Origin: Lepturacanthus savala
Taxonomy: Eukaryota > Chordata > Actinopteri > Scombriformes > Trichiuridae
DNA length: 64,000 nt
Reading direction: 5' to 3'
Assembly (NCBI GenBank): GCA_030544235.1
Contig: CM060477.1
Span: 8,002,434-8,066,433 of the forward strand
Part shown: positions 24,596-35,765 of the stretch, in pieces
How positions within the stretch are numbered: the stretch's first letter is position 1
Layout of the letters: each line of letters opens with the position of its first letter
Made by a program: the position numbers and the translations under genes
Notes under the pieces: generated by a model
Databases searched by the model: none
What the model saw: the letters and a program-made list of their open reading frames with translations, nothing else
What the model was told of the DNA's origin: nothing

Positions 24596-25601
24596 CTGAA
24601 ACGAGTAATTGTTATATTTAACATTAAAGTCATGTTCTTTGCTTAAGGTGGGCAAAATGTGTATTGTAAGATTTGCATCTTCTAATTCAGGGTTAAGGAT
24701 AGCGTAGGGAAAACAAAGGCTGACAATATGCAGCTGATTATCTGCGTTTTCACCTCCTACATTTATAAAAGAGTGTTAGACATTGTAGCAAAAGCCTTTA
24801 CATTGTTAAAACCCACTCTCAGATTTCTGAAACCTTCATTGTGTTTATGAAATCTAAAAAAAAAGGGCAATTTCACACATATTTTTCCATTCAGATCACA
24901 TTGGACCAGGACCAGATAAAAACAGGCATTACTTAAAACAGTTGAATCTTTATAATAATCAAAATATAGCTCAGATTTGACAAGTCTAGGTACAGTGGAT
25001 GTGGTCCTGGTAAATGAAGTCTAGATGGAGAAATCACAGTGATATCTCCTTTTTTTCCTCCAGTTTTCATTAAAAAATAAAGTTTCACAAATCTGACAAT
25101 GTGTTTTAAAAAAAAAGAAAAAAATGTGTTTATAGCTATTCTTCCATGTCTAGCTCTTTTATAAGGGTAAACTGAATATCAATATTTATGTTCCCCTTAA
25201 CTATGCTACGTTCAGCGTCGATGTGACGTCATATTAACTTTATAATAACGTTACATTACATCCATGGTCGTTGTGAGCCCGTTTAACTGTAATAGTTCTG
25301 GAACTTCAGGACACTAATATGTGACCGCCAGATAACTAGTTTTTATTTTAATGCAACCTCAGTGTACTACATTAAACCCAACCAGTTCGCAGCGCTAAGC
25401 GTTAACATTATGCTAACGTTAGCTAAAGAAGCTAACCACATTTTGACATGTTATCTGTCATTTTTTAGACATGTGGCATTAAAGTTTGCTTTGTTGGATC
25501 GTTCGAAAATAAAACGGCTCCAACTCTCCATACTGTTGATAAACGTGCTCTGAAGATGCCCTAAATAGATAATAATAGCAACTTTCGTGGTATTTTCTTA
25601 C
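24596..25601 (-). other. armc1l: First intron of the ARMC1-family gene
   Basis: It runs from the donor GTAAGA (- strand, read at 25,596-25,601) to the acceptor at 24,596-24,597. A full palindromic CRE (TGACGTCA) lies at 25,224-25,231. Otherwise it is AT-rich, with no exon or repeat that I recognise. Confidence 0.6.
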
Positions 25602-25930
25602 CCAGAAGAGGAAGCAGCTCGTGGACAGAAAATACAAAATTGGTGGTGCCAAGTTTCGCTTCAGGCGATTGGTCGACTGGCCGTTGGCGACGTTGCATGA
25701 TCTCGCAATCCTATTGGCTCCTTAGTTCTCGGCCAATCAGAGCAGGCGTTGCTGTTGCAGCTTTATTTGACTTCACGAGCGACTCGTGAGCTCGTGAATT
25801 GAAACTGGAGGGAAGCTGCGAGTTATCGGTGATTATTTCTAGTTACAGTTTACATTCGCGGTTATAATGACGATAATTGTGGACTGACGTCGCCGCTAAT
25901 TGTAGTTTTGACAAGAAAAACGAATTGAAG
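25602..25930. promoter_or_regulatory. Bidirectional promoter between the ARMC1-family gene and mtfr2
   Basis: Three CCAAT boxes in 70 bp: ATTGG at 25,668 and 25,713, CCAAT at 25,733. There is no TATA box, and the sequence is GC-richer than on either side. To the left, a - strand donor GTAAGA (25,596-25,601) ends a non-coding first exon of the ARMC1-family gene. To the right, the donor GTAGGT at 25,931 ends a non-coding first exon of mtfr2. A CRE-like TGACGTCG begins at 25,885. Transcription start sites are inferred from these exon ends and are not visible directly. Confidence 0.75.
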
Positions 25931-26609
25931 GTAGGTGCACACGCGCATGTTTCCACTTCGTCCCGCATGATACCTGGCGACGCGCATCCTGAGTTTTGAT
26001 GAGCCATGCAGCTTTTTACTACAGGGGCTCTCTGCGGTGCCGATGCGGCTACCTGCGCTGTCATGTACACAGGTTTACTCCGCTATTAAAATACACTAAG
26101 ATTAGAACTTATCCTGAAACAAAGCTAAAGCAGCAGAGTGTCAATCTAACCGCACAGATAAGGACAACATGTCTCCCTGAGCATCTCTTACTTCAGGTTG
26201 TGATGCTACCGGGTGACACTGACCTTTGTTTCTATTTTGATTTCTATTTTTTAATTTGTTATGAAGAATATCCCAGGAATGTTTGCATCCTGGTGGCATC
26301 ATAAAGGTTATTTATATATTTTTACATACAAACTTCAATAAGCTCTTAAACAGAAGACATTATGCAACTGTTTTCACTGACTGGAGTAACTTGATTTGTA
26401 AAATTCATATTAAAAGTGCCTCTTTAAGCGATTGGTAGATGTTGAAGTAACCCATAACCTTCATTTTATAGCTTAATGTTGTATGCTCTATTTTTTCCAG
26501 GTGTAATGTATGTGACTTAAGGCGTTCTCGCTGTGTTGGCCTATCACCGAGTAAGTCAGCAGAAAGAGAGGATCTTTGCAGTTATCAGCTGGTGCGTGAT
26601 AAAGTCCCC

Positions 26610-29367
26610 ATGTCTTTACTGGAGGATGTTCTGGATCTGCTGCGCATCGTGCTGGAGTATTTTGGAGTGCCTCCAGACATGGTGAGTCAAACTGGGGTCC
26701 GAGAACATCCAGGGTTGTCAAGAGAAATCATTAATAATGTCACTGTTATGAATTTGTAAGGCTGGAATATGGTCTACTGGGAGACACTTCTCATCTACAG
26801 TTGTTTTTCACGTGCCTTCTTGCCTGCAGCTGGTTCCAGTGTGGGACAGTCAGCAGTGTGGTCAGTATCGCAGCATTGTGCGGATGATTGGGACAAATCT
26901 CCCGCTGACACCCACACCACGTGTTCACTTTCAGGTACTGTATACGTTTTCTAACAGACCGAAGATTGACCGTCAGAATCAAGCAGACATCGCAACCGCA
27001 AACGAATACATGAATATACTGGATTTGTTTTTGTCTTCCAAATTCCACTCGTTTGCAATGTGTGCAAACAGCTCAAAAGACATTTAATTTTGTCTTTAGG
27101 TGCTTGGAATGATATGTTGCAACCATGATATTTAAAGTTTTCTCTTTATTATTATTTAGAACTTGTGTGAATGTCAGTTATTTTGTCAGTGTGTCGTCAC
27201 CACGCTTTTTTTTTTTTTTTTCCCCTCAGATACCTCTGCTCGCCTGTAGGCCTCATGGATACGTCGACATCACTGTGGATACACCTGCCATGCCCTCATT
27301 CGCCGATGTTCTGTGGGTGTTTGACGATGAGGGAGACAGCTTTGCCAAAACCAGGTAAGAATACAGTCGGACACAATATGAATCATCATCAAGTTTTATA
27401 ATAAAAATGGAATGTGCCAGACTGCCACTATTACTCATGATTCATAGCTTTTGTGTTAGATGGTATATCATGAAAATATCATTTATTAGTAATTCCATTA
27501 AAAGACAATATACATTACCATTAGGGCTATTTTATCTGATTAGTATTTGGGAATTTACTCAGAGTAAAAACAAATGCATAGACAACTGATGTATGGTTTC
27601 CATAGGAACCATTTACCTCCAAAGAAGAGAAGCACTGTAAATCGGAATGTGGAGGGATACCCAGGACCGACTCTGCGTCAGGCCCAGGCAGGAGGCAGGT
27701 CTGTCGGCCAAAAGGCAGATCCAGACGCCCTGAAGAAGATCTCAGCGCTGGAGAACGAGCTGCTCAAACTGCGAGCTCAGATAGCGATGATTGTTACAGC
27801 CTCTCCAGGTACAGGGATAAGAGCGACACTGTGTTTTTTTTTACCCTAGAGTAGAAGTGTATATACACACATATATACTTTTGTGTGTGTGACATATACT
27901 ATTGTAGATTGTTAGAATTGTTTCATGACTTTGCAGTAATTCACAGGTTTTGTGCTTTTTCTATTGTAACACTTTCTAGGTCTGACGGTATCCCAGAACG
28001 CCCCAGGAACGCCACTGATGTCTCCCGCTGGGCCGCCAGCCCTGACCTCCACGCCGCGCCATGCTGCTCCTCCCCCTCCACCTCCTCCCCCTCCACCTCC
28101 ACCACCTCCTCCTCCCTGCTCGAAATCCACCACTGACACTTCAACTGTACTGGAGCTGATCCAGCAGCGTAGGGCTCAGGGCTCCCGTGGGGTTTCGCAA
28201 GTTTCAGAAGTTAAAAAGATGCCCTCCATGCTGGATGTTCTCAAGGACTTAAATCAAGTTAAATTGCGCTGTGTGGAGAGGTAGATATGGATTGATAAAA
28301 TATATTCTGCCCTTTTTTATTATTTATTTTTATAATAACTTTTTTGAAACAATATTTCTTCTCTTTTAGATCTCCAGGGGGCACACCAGTCCAGAGGAGG
28401 CGCAGTAAGGGGCCTCCGGCGTTGCTCAATGACCCGGCAGCTCTTATCGCTGAAGCACTAAAGAGAAAATTCGCACAGCATCGCCACAACAATTCCTCTG
28501 ACAAAGAGAACTCGCTAGAACTCTCGCCGTTCGGCAGCCCAGAAACACCCAAGGTATGTTCTCCGCAGACATGAACACGCATCTTGTCCCACACCTATGG
28601 CTTCTTGAACATTGGCTGGGGGGAAAGTGCACTGCTGCGAATAATGTTGGCTCAATATCTAATTATCATGTTAAACACACGTCAGCTGTTGTCAAACACA
28701 GATGCACCCTCCATACGAGGAAAGGAAAAGGAGAATTTCTTCTCTCCTCTCCCATTTTTTAAATGATTATTTAACATTACTTTAAAGTTCAGCTAAATAT
28801 GATCCCTTCCTTCCTCATGTTTCCTTTCTCATGTTTCCTCTGTTCCTCCCTCCCCCATTCCTTTCTCCATCCCTTCCTTCCTTTCATCCTCCCTCCCTCT
28901 CTTGCTTCAGTCTGCACATTTCCTCCCTCCCTCTCTTCCATCTATCCTTCCTCAATTGTTTCCTTCTTCCTTCCCTTCCTCTTCCTTCCCAAACCCAAGG
29001 ACAACAGAAGGGTTAAGTTACAGTCAGTACATTTAGATGACAGTCCAGAAAATCAAATAATAGTGTTAATCTGACTATGGTCGGATGTTTTAAAACGCAT
29101 GTACACACCTTAGTCGGACTGAAATCAGACTGAGTGAGTGACGGCTGACGCAGCAGTCAGACTAGATGCAAAAATCGAATTATGAGAATAGCTCGATTTA
29201 AACTCGAGGTGCATTTTTCGAAAAATATTTTTTGTCCATTCCTGTATCTCGTTTTTCAAGTAGGGGGATAAAAACTGAGCTTGTATAATTGAAGCTGTCT
29301 GCAGCTGCTAACTCGACTCTTCTGTTCCCAGCACACCAGACGCAGCCGGGGTCGCATCCAGCTATGA
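26610..29367 (+). CDS. mtfr2: Mitochondrial fission regulator 2 (MTFR2 / FAM54A)
   Basis: Coding exons: 26610-26681, 26830-26934, 27230-27354, 27606-27808, 27980-28280, 28370-28553, 29332-29367 (stop TGA). These give 341 residues; human MTFR2 has about 385. The start MSLLEDVLDLLRIVLEYFGV and YRSIVRMIGTNLPL match MTFR2 closely. MPSFADVLWVFDDE, the coiled-coil LENELLKLRAQIAMIV, a run of about 16 prolines (28,071-28,116) and MPSMLDVLKDLNQVKLR are the family blocks. The end has the SPFGSPETP motif. Family members sit at mitochondria and promote fission; the family is also linked to ARMC1. The proline run is a CCT-type repeat, so its length may vary between individuals. Exon 2 (from 26,501) carries two short upstream frames before the start. 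MTFR1 is less likely because of the N-terminus and the pde7b neighbour. Confidence 0.92.
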
Positions 29368-29830
29368 TCCTGTAAAACGGTAACTTCTGACCCTAGACGG
29401 TCAATAGTCGGGACTTTCCATCCACCAATCACAGCTTCTGCAGATTTTTCCTCATGGACAACTACTACAGCTACTGGCTTTCTTTTATACATTTTATTTT
29501 CATTGTCACTTGTCTGTTCTTTGCTTCTTGTAAGAGTGTTGGTCTCACAATGAACAAAGTGCTTGTTTCTGTTAAATATTTCTTTAATTGGAAGCTTGAA
29601 TGTATATTTTTTTACAGATTGGTACTGAACATTGTGTGTTTTTGTTTTGTTTTTTTTTACAGTTACAGTTTTTTTTTTACAATTTTCTTTTACAGTGTTA
29701 GTCGTGATGCTATTTTTGTGTGCAGAGACTCCTTTTTTAAATAAAATAACATGATGATGTATTTAAGTCCAAAATTGAAGCAGGCATCCTCTGTAGCTTA
29801 TGCAGAATAAAGGCTGGCTCTACTTGTTTC
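29368..29830 (+). other. mtfr2: mtfr2 3' UTR
   Basis: AT-rich non-coding sequence. AATAAA hexamers at 29,740-29,745 and about 29,804-29,809 mark two possible ends. Confidence 0.6.
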
Positions 29831-31401
29831 CTCTTTATTTAATGTTGAAATCCTTGCGGGTGCCACTAGCTAAGAGTCCATCCATAGACTTGTCTTTGGA
29901 TCACACTCACAAATCTTCTGAAAATCCGGTGCTTTCCTAATGTGTGAACACACCGTTGTGTGTAACCAACCTGCCTTAACGTTTCTGAAACCTCTCATGA
30001 CAGATTCACGTAGCTCTATCTCTATGCAACTGCTGTTTCGAGTTTTATTTGACTGAAGTGCACTTTTCGTTCTTGTTTTTTGTGTCCAAATGTAGTTTGT
30101 CCTGTTTTTGAAAAAAATTGATCTTAATACACACAGTCTCATATACACGTTATCTAAAGACAAACCTAAATCACAAACCTCAAGTTGGGTAATGGTCACT
30201 TTTTTACAATTTTTTAAATATTCTCTCCATCCGTGTGAAACCATAAATGGTGCGTTCCAGTTCTGAAACACTTTGTTCACACTCAGAAAACGTGCACTAC
30301 CACGGTAAATGTGTTCGTTTTGGTCTTTATGTTCTCGTTATTTCAAATTATAATTGAAGAGAAATTAGTTTTAGATTTCACCATCCACACACTATGGGAC
30401 ACTTGTAGTCACATGGGCACCAGTGTTTGGTTCGTTTGAGTCTTGATATAAATTCATTTTGTAAGATACTTTGCGGTGTCACATTTTTCTGAAAGTATGT
30501 GAATGTGTAAATTTACAGTCTTAAAAATTAAATGTGAAAGTTTTTGCAACCTGATTTCTCATTAACTGTATTGAAGCCTTTGCATAAAGCTTTTGAAGCT
30601 GTTTCTGTTGTTGCATGCCTGCTCTTTACCTGTTAATTCTTATAAATGCTCAAATCTACTGTGATGCATGTCTTTGTATCTGATATTCTTTCTCATTATG
30701 CTAAAATCATGCTATATATTCACTCTATTTAGGTGTGAGTGATGCAAAAAAAGTGGAAAGTACTCAGAAGATAAACCTGAAAAATCTCTCCAAATGTTAA
30801 GAATTATTTTATCTGTATCTAAATCAGGATGAAAAAACATACTATCCTAGTTACTTGTTCATGTTATGTCTAATGTTAAATGACAAGTTCAAATTGATCT
30901 ATTTGTTTTCTTCAAACAATAGAGCATTGACTATTGGTGTCTTTTGGATTGATTTCTCATCAAAGAATATAACCACATGTGGTTAAAGTGCAGCGATTAT
31001 AGATAAGGAGACCTGTGAAGTCTAGACAACACAGATAACATGATCTCTAATTAAAGAGCGACTTGCAGGATGATGATTTTAAAATAATTCGGTTGAACCA
31101 AAATTCAAAATCAATGTCTGATTTTCATTTGTTAATTTTCAATTAATATTTATTCATTATTACTTTTGTCAGTTTCAAGTTATTTCACCATTGTGAGTTT
31201 TTCCTCTCATTAACAATTTTTTGCTACGTCTGTATATGACATAGAAACTAGATTTTAATTTTTATAAAACATATTTATACACTACAGTGTTATCCAAAGC
31301 TGTTTATTTGAGTGAATATTACTTCTGGTATATAATAGAGCCAAAACCAGGAGTGTCATAGTGGAAAGGAAAGTAGTCAATAGATTGAGATAGATTATAT
31401 A

Positions 31402-31760
31402 TAGACTGCATGCACTACGTTTAAAAGTTTGGGGTCACCCACAGAATTTAGTGTTCTCCATGAAAAGTCACACTTATTTACCACAATGAGTTGTAAAATG
31501 AATAGAAAATGTTATTACATTAGCCTTTTGCTGCAATGAGCAGACACATTGTACCATTAGAACACTGGAGTGATAGTTGCTGGAAATGGGCCTCTATACA
31601 CCTATGTAGATATTGCACCAAACACCAGATATTTTCATCTAGAATAGTCATTTAGCACATTAGCAGTGTGTAGAGTGTATTTCTAATTAGTTTAAAGTTA
31701 TCTTGAACTGCTTTTCTTTAAAAAAAAAGTGACCCAAAACATTTGAACAGTAGTGTATAT
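31402..31760. mobile_element. MITE-type DNA transposon, better preserved copy 2
   Basis: The left end reads CACTACGTTTAAAAGTTTGG and the right end carries the imperfect inverse CATTTGAACAGTAGTGTA. The terminal repeat is related to the common fish end CACTAC...AAAGTTTGGGGTCA. It has no coding capacity. It is related to the copy at 15,760-16,168. Confidence 0.78.
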
Positions 31761-33169
31761 TCTTTTTAAGGAAAATTCTCAGTGATATTAAATAGATCAA
31801 ATATCACATTTCTGAAACATTTCTTGGAATACTAACTCCCAGTATCATAGATTTGTGATGTTATATATATTTATGGTAAATTTAGTCCTCATTTGAATAA
31901 ATCAGCTTGGCAGTTTTTGCTATTTTTATGCTTAATATCACATATTTAGTCTTTTTATTTGCATTTCCTCAACATATATCACAGTTATAACTTTGCTAGT
32001 TATACATTTTTCTTAGTTTTCTTGATTTTCCATGACTATTTTAAGGTTAATAAGCCTGATGTGACAGTTGTTTTACATCAATTTAATTAATAATTGTGGT
32101 GGGAACAGGTTAAATGTAATATAGGGCACGTTAATCAGTTTAAATTGAGGATAAAGCTGGAAATGAGGATTTATTCACATTTAACATTTAAAGGGGCAGT
32201 GACACCAGAGTCACAGTGGCTTCTTATGGGTTAAATGACAATCTGATAAGAGAATTTTGACATTTTCCCATATCACGGTTGATTTGTGGATGAAGTAGAA
32301 GCACCAGGTTCCGATGCATTGCTGAGCCAAACTAAATGATGGTATATCAAATCTACCCTTGTAGTAAAATAATCAGCATAAATAAATGTTTAGTATTTCC
32401 CTATAGTTTTTTTTTGGTTTTAGACTTTAACTTTTTTCATATGTATATAAACTATTTGCAGTCATATTGTTGAAGTGTACAGGTGTTGACAATAACACAA
32501 GAAGCACAACTTACTTCACAGAGTATAAGTGACAACATGACAGAGACACAATATATGAAATTACTGTTTTCCTAAACTTTTAAACACAGTTTCAGAGACT
32601 GTGGCTCAATTTCTGAAACCTGATTATTTCAACCAAAACAATTCACACTGTCATATGCATTTAGGTTTCCAGGTTATGGTACATACAGTACCATACATAC
32701 TCTCTCTTTAAGCGAGTGAGCAAATGTTATTTTAAATTATTTAACACATTTTTTTAAAAGCATAAATAGGCTTTTAAACTACAATCAGGTCAGAGTATAA
32801 TGATGACTGGTTCTTTTTTCAGTATTTGAATTGATGCATTTGTCCTACTTGTCCTTAAATACCTAAAACATTAGGCTACATCTCTGTATTCTAAAGTTTT
32901 GACACATGACACTATTGCACATTTTGATTCAGAAACATTTAATTGAACATGTGTAGAGGAGACAACTGTCCACAGAATCAAATCAAAAACAACTGGAATG
33001 TCCAATCTGTTGGATTGATTGTTGGAAATAAAATAGGAACACAGACAGCATATTTAGCTGGATACTATAATGCTAACATGTAATTGAAGTGTCACTATTG
33101 ACTTTAGGTAAAGCATGGTTAGTCTTGGTAAATGAGTGTAGTGAATAATCTTATTACATTGTCTATAGC

Positions 33170-33232
33170 CTCTAGAAGATGGAGCCAATCCCAGCGTATT
33201 ACGGCGAGAGGCAGAGATACACCTCAGATAGT
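33170..33232 (+). mobile_element. Short fragment of the 35,396 / 36,565 retroelement family
   Basis: It shares GGAGCCAATCCCAGCG and ACGGCGAGAGGCAG with the full copies. Both ends are lost. Confidence 0.75.
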
Positions 33233-33325
33233 GAATAAATAGAGGTGAATAATTTATCTGTAGAATAAATAAGACGAACAAACCAATTGATAGGCCTCAT
33301 GAAATAAAACAACAAATAAATAATT

Positions 33326-33331
33326 TTTATT
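33326..33331 (-). terminator. Poly(A) signal of the unassigned gene
   Basis: TTTATT on the + strand is AATAAA on the - strand, about 110 bases beyond the predicted stop. Its position supports the gene model but does not prove it. Confidence 0.45.
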
Positions 33332-33438
33332 TCTCAGGGGAGGCTGCTGCAGGCTATTTTTTCTAATCTTGTAACTTAGTAATGCTGAAGTTGACTGCTG
33401 TAGTAGTTGTCAGTGATTCCTCATCATCCAGCTCCTCC

Positions 33439-35035
33439 TCAAGACTCTAAGAAATAGAATGGAAAAGTATCATTAACTTAACACTTAACCAAGACTGCAG
33501 TAAACCAGTAAAATATAGCTTTATGAAAATATTAACACAAATGATTCAATAACAAATACACCATATATTACACCAACAATAAAACAATCTATTTAACATA
33601 ACTTTGGCGATATTAAATAGTATGTCGAACAATAACATTTGAAAATGTTCTTTTACCTGCCATGTTTCCTCCAGTAAATTCTATAGGATCCACCTCCATG
33701 CCGGTGTCCTCAGCTTCATCCATATATCTGCTGTAGCACAGCAATTACACATAGAGACAAATCAGATAAATGTGTAGCATTAGCATTCAGAAGACAGAAG
33801 CAGTGGCATAATTTTTTTTTTTACCTTCATTTTAGGTAAACTAACTAAGTAAATGTTTTACCTGGTGTGTGTATCTCCAGACATCTCTGGAGGGTCCACC
33901 TCCATGTTGGTGTCCTCATCTTCATGTGATAATTGGAAACATCTCACAGAGCTGCTGTAGTACAACATAGGGGAATGAAAATGTGCTACTCTCAGACTAA
34001 TTGTTTATAGTATATAAGGGCATGCAAAAATAAGCTAAGATCAAATAAATAAAATAACATTACATAAGGAGATCAGTTTATGGCAAAGAACTCACCGTTC
34101 TAGGGGTCCGAGGGTTAGGGTTAATAAAAATAGAAAATTGTCATTTTAAATGCAACGATATGGTCTGATTTGAGAGCAAAAGCAAGAAGCTATAGACTAT
34201 CAGTAATCACTATTAATGCATAATATCAGCCTTCAGATTGAGCTACTCACCAATCAGCAAATTTATCACATTTTCATCTGTGCTAATTGTGCCTTAAGGA
34301 GATATTTACCGTGAGTGGGCAAATGTCTGATTATGATTATTGTAATAGAAATAGTCTCAGTAATAACATCAAACCTCAGTTCTGCTTTTAAAATGCTCAG
34401 GAAATACGTTGAACACAAACCAAACCAGCTTTAGTCATATTGACCTGTTAAATTTACCATTTACTGAATAGTGTGAGTCCTACTTATATTGTCAACCCTG
34501 AAAGCCGTACCAAAACAACACGTCTGCTGTGTGTGAACAGCGCAATTGGACAATATGCTTGGACAATAAAGCAACAAATAAAAATATTACACATGCAAAA
34601 CATAATGCAAATGACCATTAGATAACATTAACCTTTGAGGGCCTTGTATCCTCGGGGTATCAGCAGAGAACGTTAAGTTGTCATAGACAACAACCCTCCA
34701 GCTTCCATCCCGATCACAAACACACTCGATGGATAACTGCAATATGTGAAATATGAAAATGTGTCAAAAAGGGAATTGAAATATATAGAATGCCTATTCC
34801 AGTCAATATAAAAACATCGCGTCTACATGCTAACGATGCTAATGATTGATTAGCCATGCTTAGCTCTGTATCGGTTAACTCACCAAATCAATTCAACATT
34901 GATGAATTGGTAACTTTTAAAAAATACAGTACTTCAACATACTTTACAAGCACCTGAACAGGTTTGTTAATTTCATATTTATATGTTGTTTTAACTTACA
35001 TTGCGAGTCTCACATTCTGGGATAAGAGCAGCCAT
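33439..35035 (-). CDS. Unassigned small five-exon gene with two related acidic exons
   Basis: Transcript order: 35000-35035 (ATG at 35,033-35,035, good context), 34633-34736, 33862-33954, 33657-33727, 33439-33446 (stop TGA). Phases join into 103 codons. Every intron is GT-AG (donors GTAAGT, GTTAAT, GTAAAA, GTAAAA). An AATAAA for this strand lies at 33,326-33,331. The protein starts MAALIPECETRN and continues LSIECVCDRDGSWRVVVYDN. It then has two similar acidic segments encoded by separate exons, DEDTNMEVDPPEMSGD and EAEDTGMEVDPIEFTGG. No signal peptide or membrane segment is seen. The upstream sequence has an E-box CACGTG at 35,050. The last exon also has a 27-codon acidic frame (EEELDDEES) in the wrong phase, stopping at 33,363, so the 3' end may be mis-modelled. 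I recognise no family. The span between mtfr2 and pde7b has no protein gene that I recall in human. It could be a lineage-specific gene or a decayed one. Confidence 0.5.
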
Positions 35036-35395
35036 TTTAATGGTCAGACCACGTGTTTTTTTTACGTATTTTACGTGCATTATGCAATATTGTATTGATC
35101 AATGTCAATTAATAACCTGAAACCCTTTGCTCAGTTTAGGTCATTTCTCGTAACAGATTTTTTGTTCCTCAGCCTTCTTTTGTGTTGTTTTTATTAAAAA
35201 GCTCAATAATTTCGTATTAATTTCTCATTAATTTCTCTGAGAAACAAAATCAAAATGTACCAATACTTTATCAAAAATGCATGTTTGAAATCGCACCCTC
35301 TACGAAAGACACCAGGACAACTAACTTTAAATCCTGCGTCCAACTACATCTCCTTATATGCTGATGACACCTTTTCAACGTGTTCACACAATTGT

Positions 35396-35754
35396 CAGTC
35401 ATTTTCTATACCTGATTATTCCTCATTAGGGTCACATGGTCTGCTGGAGCCAATCCCAGCGCGTTACGGCGAGAGGCAGGGATACACCCCAGATGGTCGC
35501 CAGCCAATTGTGGGGCACACACACCATTCACTCACACACTCACACCTACGGGCAATTTAGAGTCGCCAATTAACCTGACCATGTTTTTGGACTGTGGGAG
35601 GAAGCCGGAGTACCCGGTGAAAACCCACGCAGACACGGGGAGAACATGCAAACTCCACACAGAAAGGTCCCTGACCCAGGACCAAGGAGGTCTTGAACCT
35701 GCGACCTTCTTGCTGTGAGGCAACAGCGCTAACCCCTGCTCCACCGTGTCGCCC
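35396..35754 (+). mobile_element. Short retroelement copy with 11-bp target duplication
   Basis: Flanked by perfect direct repeats CACACAATTGT at 35,385-35,395 and 35,755-35,765. It begins CAGTCATTTTCTATACC and ends CCACCGTGTCGCC. It is about 85-90 percent like the copy at 36,565. Target duplications of this size with a fixed 3' end point to insertion by a retrotransposon machinery. The open frames across it on both strands are not genes. Confidence 0.88.
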
Positions 35755-35765
35755 CACACAATTGT

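Larger units (their letters stand above)
29831..33300. other. AT-rich intergenic stretch
   Basis: No gene seen on either strand. The few open frames are short and lack splice, start-context or codon support. It contains one MITE copy (31,402-31,760) and, at its right end, a short fragment (33,170-33,232) of the retroelement that is complete at 35,396 and 36,565. Confidence 0.6.

Noticed and set aside
26488..26721. - strand frame over the mtfr2 start exon
   Set aside because: It is the antisense shadow of mtfr2 exon 2, with no family match.
34081..34120. Possible 4-base micro-exon of the unassigned gene, next to a telomere-like TTAGGG pair
   Set aside because: Including it would break the phase of the next exon; without it all exons join. 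The two TTAGGG units are too few to call an interstitial telomere.
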